Assembly (NCBI RefSeq): GCF_002954765.1
Contig: NZ_MTPW01000001.1
Span: 558,001-622,000 of the forward strand
Origin: Nonlabens arenilitoris
Lineage (GTDB): Bacteria; Bacteroidota; Bacteroidia; Flavobacteriales; Flavobacteriaceae
DNA length: 64,000 nt
Reading direction: 5' to 3'
The notes under the pieces: generated by a model
Seen by the model: only the letters and a program-made list of their open reading frames with translations
Told to the model about the DNA's origin: nothing
Database searches by the model: none
Part shown: positions 56,989 to 64,000 of the stretch, piece by piece
Position numbering within the stretch: position 1 is the first letter of the stretch
Layout: every line of letters begins with the position of its first letter
Position numbers and translations under genes: made by a program

Positions 56989-58446
56989 ATGTCAAAAATA
57001 GTCATACTAGGAGCAGGGATTTCTGGACACGTTGCGGCATCGCATTTACGTAGAAAACTGTCTAAAGAGCATGAAGTAGTCGTGGTCTCACCTAATAGTA
57101 ATTATCAATGGATACCATCTAATATATGGGTAGGAATAGGAAGAATGAAATCAAAAGAAATCTTATTTCCGCTTGCACCATTATACCGCAAAAAAAACAT
57201 CACTTTTTTACAAGCCAAAGCAGTCTCCTTTCATCCGGAAGGAGATATTGAAGAAGTTAAACCCTATGTATTATCTGAATATGTGGTAGGAGAAAAAAAA
57301 GGCACTCAAGAAAAAGTAACTTATGATTATTTAATAAATGCCACAGGTCCTAAACTTAACTTTGAAGCTACAGATGGATTAATTCCTGGATCAAATAAAA
57401 CTTATTCTGTTTGTACCTATGGTCATGCAGATCATGCCTGGCATGGATTAAATGAGCTGATTCAAGACATGAAAAAGGGTAAAAAAGCAAAGATCCTGAT
57501 AGGTACTGGACATGCTAAAGCCACTTGTCAAGGCGCTGCATTTGAATACATTTTAAATGTAGAGCAAGAATTGCGCAAGCATAAAGTGCGTGACATGGCA
57601 GAAGTTACTTGGATTTCAAACGAATATCAACTAGGTGATTTTGGTATGGATGGTATGTTACTATCCTATGGCGGTATGACGATGAAGTCTAGTGAGATGG
57701 TAGAAATGATTTTTGAAGACCGTGATATTAAATGGATTCTAGGTGCTGGTGTAGATAAAATTGAAGATGGAGTTGCACATTATGAGAATCTGGATGGTGA
57801 ATATAAAACCGAATCTTATGATTTTGCGATGCTTATCCCAGCCTTTTCAGGTCATGGTTTTAAGGCATTTGATAAAGATAATCAGGACATCACAAATAAA
57901 CTTTTTAAAGGCTTTATGATTGTTGATGCAGACTATACATCAAAAACTTATGAAGAATGGTCTGTACAGGACTGGCCAGAGACTTATCAAAATCCTTATT
58001 ATAAAAATATTTTTGCACCTGGTATTGCTTTTGCTCCACCACATGCCATCTCAAAACCGCGTAAAAGTAAAAATGGCACAGACATATCACCAGCACCACC
58101 ACGTACCGGTATGCCATCTGGTATCACCGCAAAATTAGTAGCAGATAATATTATTGATTCCATAAAAAATGGGAAAGAATCATTAGATCATAAAGGTAGT
58201 TTAGGAAATATGGGTGCTGCTTGTATAGCATCTGCCGGATATGGTCTTACACAAGGTAGTGGTGTAAGTATTACCACCTACCCTATTGTACCTGATTATC
58301 ATAAATATCCTAAAACACAAGGCCGACAATTGGGTAAAACCTTTGGAGAAATAGGACTTGCTGGTCACTGGCTCAAACTAGCATTACATTATGCATTTAT
58401 TTACAAGGCAAAAATGAAACCTTTCTGGTGGTTAATTCCAGAATAA
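56989..58446 (+). CDS. FAD-dependent sulfide:quinone oxidoreductase-like protein (bacterial type)
   Basis: A 485-aa flavoprotein with LGAGISGHVAASHLRR (Rossmann loop) and FAPGIAFAPP. C142, C180 and C412 lie at positions comparable to the three cysteines of bacterial SQRs (C142 in SVCTYGHADHAW, C180 in ATCQGAAFE, C412 in GAACIASAGYG). The C-terminus is amphipathic and probably binds the membrane. It is clearly a different SQR type from the one at 49761. A conserved short ORF follows it directly. Confidence 0.85.
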   Translation: MSKIVILGAGISGHVAASHLRRKLSKEHEVVVVSPNSNYQWIPSNIWVGIGRMKSKEILFPLAPLYRKKNITFLQAKAVSFHPEGDIEEVKPYVLSEYVVGEKKGTQEKVTYDYLINATGPKLNFEATDGLIPGSNKTYSVCTYGHADHAWHGLNELIQDMKKGKKAKILIGTGHAKATCQGAAFEYILNVEQELRKHKVRDMAEVTWISNEYQLGDFGMDGMLLSYGGMTMKSSEMVEMIFEDRDIKWILGAGVDKIEDGVAHYENLDGEYKTESYDFAMLIPAFSGHGFKAFDKDNQDITNKLFKGFMIVDADYTSKTYEEWSVQDWPETYQNPYYKNIFAPGIAFAPPHAISKPRKSKNGTDISPAPPRTGMPSGITAKLVADNIIDSIKNGKESLDHKGSLGNMGAACIASAGYGLTQGSGVSITTYPIVPDYHKYPKTQGRQLGKTFGEIGLAGHWLKLALHYAFIYKAKMKPFWWLIPE

Positions 58447-58458
58447 AAAATAGAACTC

Positions 58459-58596
58459 ATGACAGAAAGAATATCAAAATCTCAAAGATTTAAGATGATG
58501 AATCCCATCATTCAGTTTTTTAAATTTATCTATCTCAGTATTAAAATTATGATTGTAGTAGCAGGCGGACATGGAGGAACACGTGAGGTAAAATAA
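58459..58596 (+). CDS. Small hydrophobic protein after SQR
   Basis: A 45-aa ORF, MTERISKSQRFKMMNPIIQF then a hydrophobic stretch (about 20-37) and the tail AGGHGGTREVK. It begins 12 bp after the SQR stop and ends before the terminator, so it belongs to the same transcript. A membrane helix and a glycine-rich end suggest a small subunit or anchor, but I know no family for it. Confidence 0.55.
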   Translation: MTERISKSQRFKMMNPIIQFFKFIYLSIKIMIVVAGGHGGTREVK

Positions 58597-58615
58597 CAAT
58601 CATAACAATTTATTG

Positions 58616-58643
58616 AAAGCCATCTATTAATAGATGGCTTTTT
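58616..58643 (+). terminator. Rho-independent terminator
   Basis: AAAGCCATCTA / TAGATGGCTTT and Ts. Confidence 0.85.
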
Positions 58644-58660
58644 AAATTAAATAAGGTTGA

Positions 58661-58704
58661 GTAACATAGGTTACTCTACTCAGGAAAATAGAGGACTAAA
58701 TTTG
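58661..58704 (+). promoter_or_regulatory. Crp/Fnr-type box and promoter of the TolC-MFP-RND operon
   Basis: GTAAC-ATAG-GTTAC at 58661-58674; TAAATTTG at 58697-58704, spacing 29.5 bp. Confidence 0.85.
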
Positions 58705-58722
58705 CTTTACTAATCTCTTGTA

Positions 58723-60033
58723 ATGAAGAAAATCTTATTATTTATAACCTTTAGCATTGCGATATTAACGCAAGCGACAGCACAGCAAACTACTCTAATT
58801 TCAAAAGAAGAAGTTGCTGAAAAAGTGGTTAAAAACAACAATTCTATAAAAATATCTGAGCAAGAGTTTCTAGAAGCAAAAGCAGATTTTGATCAGACTA
58901 AAGCTGTTTTCTTGCCTAATATAACCGCAAGTCATACCGGTATTATTACCACTAATCCATTAATGGCCTTTGGTTCTAAATTAAATCAAGGAATCTTAAC
59001 TCAAAACGACTTCAATCCAGATCTACTCAATAATCCAGATCAGGTTCAAAATTTTGCTACTATAATTGAAGTACAACAACCCTTAATTAATATAGATGGT
59101 TTGTACCAACGTAAAGCTGCAAGAGCCTCAATGGAAGCTGTTTTACTTAAAAAACAGCGCACAGAAGAATATCTATCCTTTGAAGTAGAAAACGCTTACA
59201 TGCAATTACAACTAGCATACAAAGGAATTGCGGTGCTAGAAAAAGTTCAAAAAGCAGCTCAAGAAAATTTAAAACTAGCACAAAACAGATTAAAGCAAGG
59301 ATACCTGCAACGTGCAGATGTATTAAACGTAGAAGTAAGACTTACAGAAGTTCAAAACCAATTACAAACTGCGCGTAGTAACGTGCAAAATGCGTCAGAT
59401 TATCTTTCTTATTTAATGGATGACGATGGTTATACCATATACCAGCCTAGTGATAGCTTAACGATTAAAAACATCACTATAAAGGACAATAACTTTTCTG
59501 AAAACAGATCAGATATTAAAGCCATGCAGCTTGCTACTACTGCTTATGAAGCAGCAAACAAGGCAGACAAGATGGCTTTTCTACCTAGACTTAATGCATT
59601 TGGATCTTATGAGTTGTATGATGAAAATCTATTTCAAGCAAGTGCAAATGGATATGTGGTAGGTGCACAATTGAGCTGGGATCTTTTTAAAGGTTCTCAA
59701 CGTATCGGTCAGGCAAATAAAAGTAAAGCTACTTTAGAAAAGTCAAAACTTGAATATGAGCAATATGTTTCAAAATCAAAATTAGAAATTAATAAAGCGC
59801 AGCGCATGCTTAATGATGCCGAAAATAAATTACAACTAGCACAACTAGCACTAGATCAATCTAAAGAATCATTACGCATACGTACCAATAGGTTTAAAGA
59901 AGGTCTTGAAAAAACATCAGATCTATTAAATGCCGAAACGCAATTTGCTCAAAAACAACTAGAATATTATCAAACGGTTTTTGAACTTAATTATGCTCAG
60001 GCGTATATCAACTTTTTAACTAAGTCAGAATAA
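58723..60033 (+). CDS. TolC family outer-membrane efflux protein
   Basis: A 436-aa outer-membrane channel with a signal peptide (residues 1-20, cleaved after ATAQ). Two homologous helical hairpin repeats are visible; segments such as NRLKQGYLQRADVLNVEVRL and NRFKEGLEKTSDLLNAETQFA are the equivalents of each other and are typical of TolC proteins. It forms the outer part of the RND efflux system that follows. The box in front links it to the sulfide/low-oxygen regulon. Confidence 0.92.
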   Translation: MKKILLFITFSIAILTQATAQQTTLISKEEVAEKVVKNNNSIKISEQEFLEAKADFDQTKAVFLPNITASHTGIITTNPLMAFGSKLNQGILTQNDFNPDLLNNPDQVQNFATIIEVQQPLINIDGLYQRKAARASMEAVLLKKQRTEEYLSFEVENAYMQLQLAYKGIAVLEKVQKAAQENLKLAQNRLKQGYLQRADVLNVEVRLTEVQNQLQTARSNVQNASDYLSYLMDDDGYTIYQPSDSLTIKNITIKDNNFSENRSDIKAMQLATTAYEAANKADKMAFLPRLNAFGSYELYDENLFQASANGYVVGAQLSWDLFKGSQRIGQANKSKATLEKSKLEYEQYVSKSKLEINKAQRMLNDAENKLQLAQLALDQSKESLRIRTNRFKEGLEKTSDLLNAETQFAQKQLEYYQTVFELNYAQAYINFLTKSE

Positions 60034-60084
60034 TAAACCCATTTAATAAAAGAGGCTAAGCTTTTTATTTATAAAATATAAAAA

Positions 60085-61161
60085 ATGAAAAAATCATATA
60101 TCCTATTCACTGCATTACTAGCCTTACTAACAATAAGTTGTGGTGATAAAGAAACACAACCAGCGGTGGACAATACTCCTGCAATTCCTGTAACGGTACA
60201 AGCTGTAACTGATAATAATAGTAGTCCTTTTCTAGCGGTAAGCGGTAAAGTTCAAGCAGCAAATAGCGCACAATTAAGTACTCGCATGATGGGGTTTGTC
60301 AATGACGTTCCTGTAAATGTAGGTGATCAAGTTAAAAAAGGTCAGTTATTAGTGGCTATTAATAATGCCGATTTACAGGCAAAAAAAGGACAAGTAAACG
60401 CTAGTATTACCGAAGCTACTGCAGCATTTAATAACGCTCAAAAAGATTACAACAGATTTAAAAATCTCTTTGCAGATAATAGTGCGTCGCAAAAAGAACT
60501 AGATGACATTACGGCAAATTTTAATATGGCCAAGGCTCGTCTAGAAGGTGCACAGCAAATGAAAAACGAAATCAATGCTCAGTTTGCTTATTCTAATATA
60601 ACCGCGCCTTTTAATGGTGTTATTACTAGCAAAAACATTAAAAAAGGTGACATGGCAAATCCTGGACAGCCGTTACTTTCTATAGAAGCGCCTGGCGATT
60701 TTGAAGTAATGGCTATGGTACCTGAAACTGAGATCTCTCAAATTAAAAAAGAAACAGAAGTACAGGTAACGATATCTTCCATTCAACAAACATTAACTGG
60801 TAAGGTAAAAGAAGTAAGTACATCTGCACAACAAACTGGTGGTCAGTATCTAGTAAAGATAACGATAGATAAAACAGATGTACCGGTTCTATCAGGCATG
60901 TTTGCCACTATTGCTTTCCCTGTTGAAAGAAAAGCTGCAAATCATAATGTTTTAATACCTGCCACGGCACTTATTACAAAAGGTCAACTTACTGGTGTGT
61001 ACACCATCAGTGAGAATAATACAGCTATGCTACGCTGGTTGCGATTAGGTAGAACTCTAGGTGATCAAGTAGAAATATTATCAGGACTTAATGCAGATGA
61101 AAAATACATTACCTCATCAAATGGTAAGCTATTTAACGGTGTAAAAGTGACTATACAATAA
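60085..61161 (+). CDS. RND efflux periplasmic adaptor (membrane fusion protein), lipoprotein
   Basis: A 358-aa adaptor with a lipobox (LTIS-C, residue 19). It has the biotinyl-lipoyl-like segments flanking a helical hairpin (VNVGDQVKKGQLLVAIN and YSNITAPFNGVITSKNIKKGD). A beta-barrel domain and a membrane-proximal domain follow. It belongs to the HlyD/AcrA type. The substrate is unknown. Confidence 0.92.
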   Translation: MKKSYILFTALLALLTISCGDKETQPAVDNTPAIPVTVQAVTDNNSSPFLAVSGKVQAANSAQLSTRMMGFVNDVPVNVGDQVKKGQLLVAINNADLQAKKGQVNASITEATAAFNNAQKDYNRFKNLFADNSASQKELDDITANFNMAKARLEGAQQMKNEINAQFAYSNITAPFNGVITSKNIKKGDMANPGQPLLSIEAPGDFEVMAMVPETEISQIKKETEVQVTISSIQQTLTGKVKEVSTSAQQTGGQYLVKITIDKTDVPVLSGMFATIAFPVERKAANHNVLIPATALITKGQLTGVYTISENNTAMLRWLRLGRTLGDQVEILSGLNADEKYITSSNGKLFNGVKVTIQ

Positions 61162-61211
61162 TTCAATATTGCGTTAAGGATAGTAGTGAAAATCCTTTTT
61201 GTGGTTTTTTT

Positions 61212-61224
61212 CGCTTTCGCGAAA
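61212..61224. repeat. Partial copy of the 16-bp palindrome between the adaptor and RND genes
   Basis: CGCTTTCGCGAAA, with the 3' end diverged. Confidence 0.55.
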
Positions 61225-61282
61225 ACTGCCTTCAAAAAGATTGTAACGGATAGCCTGTTAAAACGCCCAAAAAATATATCTA

Positions 61283-62899
61283 ATGAAAGAAGGATTAGCT
61301 GGTAAAGTTGCCAAAGTCTTTATGAATTCAAAGCTGACTGTGCTCTTAATGATCGTCTTTATGGCCGTAGGAGTATACAGCTCATTTTTAATACCACGTG
61401 AAGAAGAACCACAGATCGATGTACCTATGGCAGATATCTTTGTAGGATATCCAGGTGCTAGCCCTACTGAGGTGGAATCTCGTGTTATTAAACCACTGGA
61501 GCAACTTATTTCTAACATCAAAGGTGTCGAATACGTCTACTCTACTTCTATGAAGGAACAAGGAATGGTGATTGTGCAGTTTTATGTGGGCGAGGATATT
61601 GAACGCAGTTTTGTGAAACTCTATAACGAGATCAATAAACACATGGATCAAATGCCTGAAGGCGTGACCATGCCACTGGTAAAAACACGTGCCATAGATG
61701 ATGTCCCGATGCTAGGCCTTACTTTATGGAGTGAGAATTATAGCGATTATCAACTAGGACAGATGGCTCATGAATTAGAGGCCGAAATAAAGAAAATAAA
61801 CGATGTCGCTATCACACATAAAATAGGTGGTAGAGAACGTCAACTAAGAGTTGTTTTAGATAAGGATAAACTAGCCTCTAGTGGTCTAGACCTTATGCAA
61901 GTCTCTCAAATGATTAAGGCTAATAACGCCCAACTTAACGCTGGAAAATTTGATAAAAACGACACCGAGTTTATCGTTAACACTGGTGATTTTCTAGCCA
62001 GTACTACTGATGTTGAAAACCTTGTAGTTGGTGTGCAACAAAATCAACCTATCTATTTAAAACAAGTCGCTCAAATAATTGATGGACCAGAGGTACCTCA
62101 AAGTTATGTGAGTTTAGGCTTTGGTCAAGGAAGTGATAAAAAAACCGATTTCTTATCTGAATATCCAGCGGTAACTATATCTGTTGCAAAACGTAAAGGT
62201 GCAGATGCTATGAAAATTGCAGATGTCATTATTGCCAAAGTTGAACACCTGCGCAAAACCTTAATACCAGATGATGTGCAAGTAGAAATTACACGTAATT
62301 ATGGCGAGACGGCATCTCATAAAGTGTCAGAATTATTATTGCACCTTATAGGTTCTATTATTGCTGTAACCTTTGTTGTAATGCTAGCGATGGGCTGGCG
62401 TGGTGGACTCGTTGTATTTCTTTCTGTACCGATCACGTTTGCTTTAACTTTATTGAGTTATTACATGCTGGACTACACCTTAAACAGGATCACCTTATTT
62501 GCATTAGTGTTTGTAACCGGTATTGTAGTAGATGATTCCATCATTATAGCAGAGAATATGCACCGGCACTTTAAAATGAAGCGATTGCCTTTTAAAGATG
62601 CTGCCTTATATGCTATAAACGAAGTAGGGAACCCTACTATCCTAGCAACCTTTACGGTAATCGCATCTGTATTACCTATGGCTTTTGTATCTGGATTAAT
62701 GGGACCTTATATGGCACCTATGCCTATAGGAGCTTCCATTGCCATGATTATATCTTTATTTGTAGCCTTAACCATCACTCCATACTTAGGTTATATATTC
62801 TTAAGAGAAAAGACAAAAAAGGTAGAGTTGAAAAAACAGAAAAACCACTTGAAGAAACTCTTATTTATAGACTGTATAATAAATTTGAGCGTCCTTTAA
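61283..62899 (+). CDS. RND efflux permease, N-terminal part, ends by frame change
   Basis: A 538-aa open frame covering the first half of an RND pump: the first transmembrane helix (about 18-33), the porter domain with PREEEPQIDVPMADIFVGYPGASP, and helices 2 to 6 with the DDSIIIAENMHRH motif in TM4 (Asp pair for proton transfer). Family members are about 1000 aa or more. After TKK the frame leads only to 27 unrelated residues and a stop, while the true continuation lies in the -1 frame. The switch point has the heptamer A-AAA-AAG (62815-62821), in register for -1 slippage. The stop TAA overlaps an ATG in the continuing frame (TAATG). Confidence 0.85.
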   Translation: MKEGLAGKVAKVFMNSKLTVLLMIVFMAVGVYSSFLIPREEEPQIDVPMADIFVGYPGASPTEVESRVIKPLEQLISNIKGVEYVYSTSMKEQGMVIVQFYVGEDIERSFVKLYNEINKHMDQMPEGVTMPLVKTRAIDDVPMLGLTLWSENYSDYQLGQMAHELEAEIKKINDVAITHKIGGRERQLRVVLDKDKLASSGLDLMQVSQMIKANNAQLNAGKFDKNDTEFIVNTGDFLASTTDVENLVVGVQQNQPIYLKQVAQIIDGPEVPQSYVSLGFGQGSDKKTDFLSEYPAVTISVAKRKGADAMKIADVIIAKVEHLRKTLIPDDVQVEITRNYGETASHKVSELLLHLIGSIIAVTFVVMLAMGWRGGLVVFLSVPITFALTLLSYYMLDYTLNRITLFALVFVTGIVVDDSIIIAENMHRHFKMKRLPFKDAALYAINEVGNPTILATFTVIASVLPMAFVSGLMGPYMAPMPIGASIAMIISLFVALTITPYLGYIFLREKTKKVELKKQKNHLKKLLFIDCIINLSVL

Positions 62900-64000
62900 T
62901 GGAAAATCGTTTCAAACGATGGTTATTTCTAGGTGGTACTTTTTTGATTTTACTAGTTACCATGGGATTGTTTTTCACAAATTCTGTTGCGGTAAAAATG
63001 TTGCCATTTGACAATAAAAACGAGTTTCAAGTGGTCATAGATATGTCTGAAGGTACAACACTAGAACGCACTGGTGTGGTCGCTCAAGAAATATCTCAGT
63101 ATTTATCTACTAGACCAGAAGTAGTCAATTATCAAAATTACATCGGGACATCTGCACCTATCACTTTTAACGGACTAGTGCGTCATTATGATTTGCGTGG
63201 TGGAAGTAATATGGCAGACATTCAAGTTAATTTGATTGACAAGGAAAAACGTAGTGCACAAAGTCATGATATCGCTAGCTTATTGCGTCCTGATATTCAA
63301 AAAATCGCTGCGAAGTATAATGCTAATGTAAAACTAGTTGAAGTACCGCCAGGACCACCAGTGCTATCTACAATTGTTGCAGAAATTTATGGTCCTGATT
63401 ATGAGCAACAGATTATTGTAGCAAATGAGGTTCAAAATATTTTAAAGAACACGGATGATGTAGTTGATATAGACTGGATGGTAGAAAACGACCAAACTGA
63501 ATATCAATTTACTATCAACAAAGAAAAGGCAATGTTATATGGCGTGGCACCGCAGCAAATAGCATATACCATGCATCTAGCATTATCTGATAGACCTGTA
63601 ACTAATTTATATGATGAAGATGCAGTACAGCAAATAGGTATCGTACTAGCACTAGATGAAAAAGAGAAGTCAACGATTCAAGACATTTCACAACTTAAAG
63701 TTGCTTCTAATCAGGGAACCATGGTACCTATTGCAGACTTAGTAGAGATCAGTGAGTCTATAAGTGCAAAAAGTATTTATCGTAAAAATCAAAAAAGAGT
63801 CGTTTACGTCATGGCAGATATGGCAGGAGAACTAGAAAGTCCTGCATATGCTATCCTAGGCATGGAAGAAAAATTAAAATCAATTCCTATGCCTGAAGGC
63901 TACAGTATTAGCGAAATGTATTTAGGTCAACCAGATTTTGAAGATGATTATACGGTAAAATGGGATGGCGAATGGCAAATAACATTAGAAGTATTTAGAG
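62821..64000 (+). CDS. RND efflux permease, C-terminal part, continues past the right edge
   Basis: The -1 frame is open from 62821 to the window end and reads GRVEKTEKPLEETLIYRLYNKFERPLMENRF, a natural continuation of the upstream RND half. It then gives a transmembrane helix (FLILLVTMGLFF) and the second porter domain. An ATG at 62899 overlaps the upstream stop and could allow independent initiation, but homologous-looking residues lie upstream of it, so joining by frameshift or a sequencing indel is more likely. No stop is reached. Confidence 0.8.

Overview
The window is a dense, low-GC chromosomal segment from a Bacteroidota member, most likely a marine Flavobacteriaceae species (Nonlabens/Dokdonia-like at best guess; this is inference). 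The reasons are Bacteroidota-type promoters (-7 element TAnnTTTG), weak Shine-Dalgarno signals, flavobacterial-type enzymes (long aromatic amino acid hydroxylase, cysteine-less zinc-ribbon homologue, sortilin-like BNR protein), lipoproteins, and LpxK, which indicates a Gram-negative envelope. No rRNA, tRNA, prophage or CRISPR array was seen.

Region 1 (1-13 kb) is housekeeping: a two-domain retropepsin-like protease running off the left edge with a frame change, an aminotransferase, murB, a glycosyltransferase, lipA, a GAPDH, a TPR hybrid histidine kinase, lpxK, a Nif3-like protein, a zinc-ribbon homologue and msrA.

Region 2 (13-31 kb) is one amino-acid block: asnB, then trpE-(lipoprotein)-G-D-C-F-B-A, then hisG-D-C-B-H-A-(GNAT)-F-IE. 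Each of the three units has its own leader peptide and attenuator hairpin: six Asn codons before asnB, three Trp codons before trpE, four His codons before hisG. The trp/his part is also invaded by small palindromic repeats. Some are translated: hisF carries two of them in frame, hisG starts inside one, and hisD is fused at its 3' end to a DUF559 nuclease-like domain flanked by repeats.

Region 3 (31-43 kb) is mixed: an old yellow enzyme with a TetR gene, an aromatic amino acid hydroxylase, a HATPase protein, a rhodanese, an AraC regulator, a carboxymuconolactone decarboxylase-like protein, a large BNR/sortilin-like secreted protein, a UspA and a CoA-transferase.

Region 4 (43-64 kb) looks like one sulfide, persulfide and low-oxygen response cluster. 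It holds a Crp/Fnr regulator, a TauE/SafE exporter, two MBL-rhodanese persulfide-dioxygenase-like proteins, a rhodanese, two different sulfide:quinone oxidoreductases, a peroxiredoxin, a Dps-like protein, cytochrome bd, a copper-binding-type HMA/cupin/dihaem cytochrome operon and a TolC-MFP-RND efflux operon. Ten transcription units here carry the palindrome GTAAC-N4-GTTAC (or a one- or two-base variant). In all ten, the box centre lies exactly 29.5 bp upstream of a TAnnTTT -7 element. This is strong evidence for one activator-controlled regulon, and the Crp/Fnr gene, itself preceded by a box, is the obvious candidate regulator.

Across the whole window a 14-16 bp palindrome (core GCTTTCGCGAAAGC) occurs 12 times exactly and about 6 times with small changes, mostly inside genes. 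There it encodes AFAKA, RFRES or LSRK-type pentapeptides depending on frame. The window ends inside an RND permease gene that changes frame at an A-AAA-AAG heptamer.
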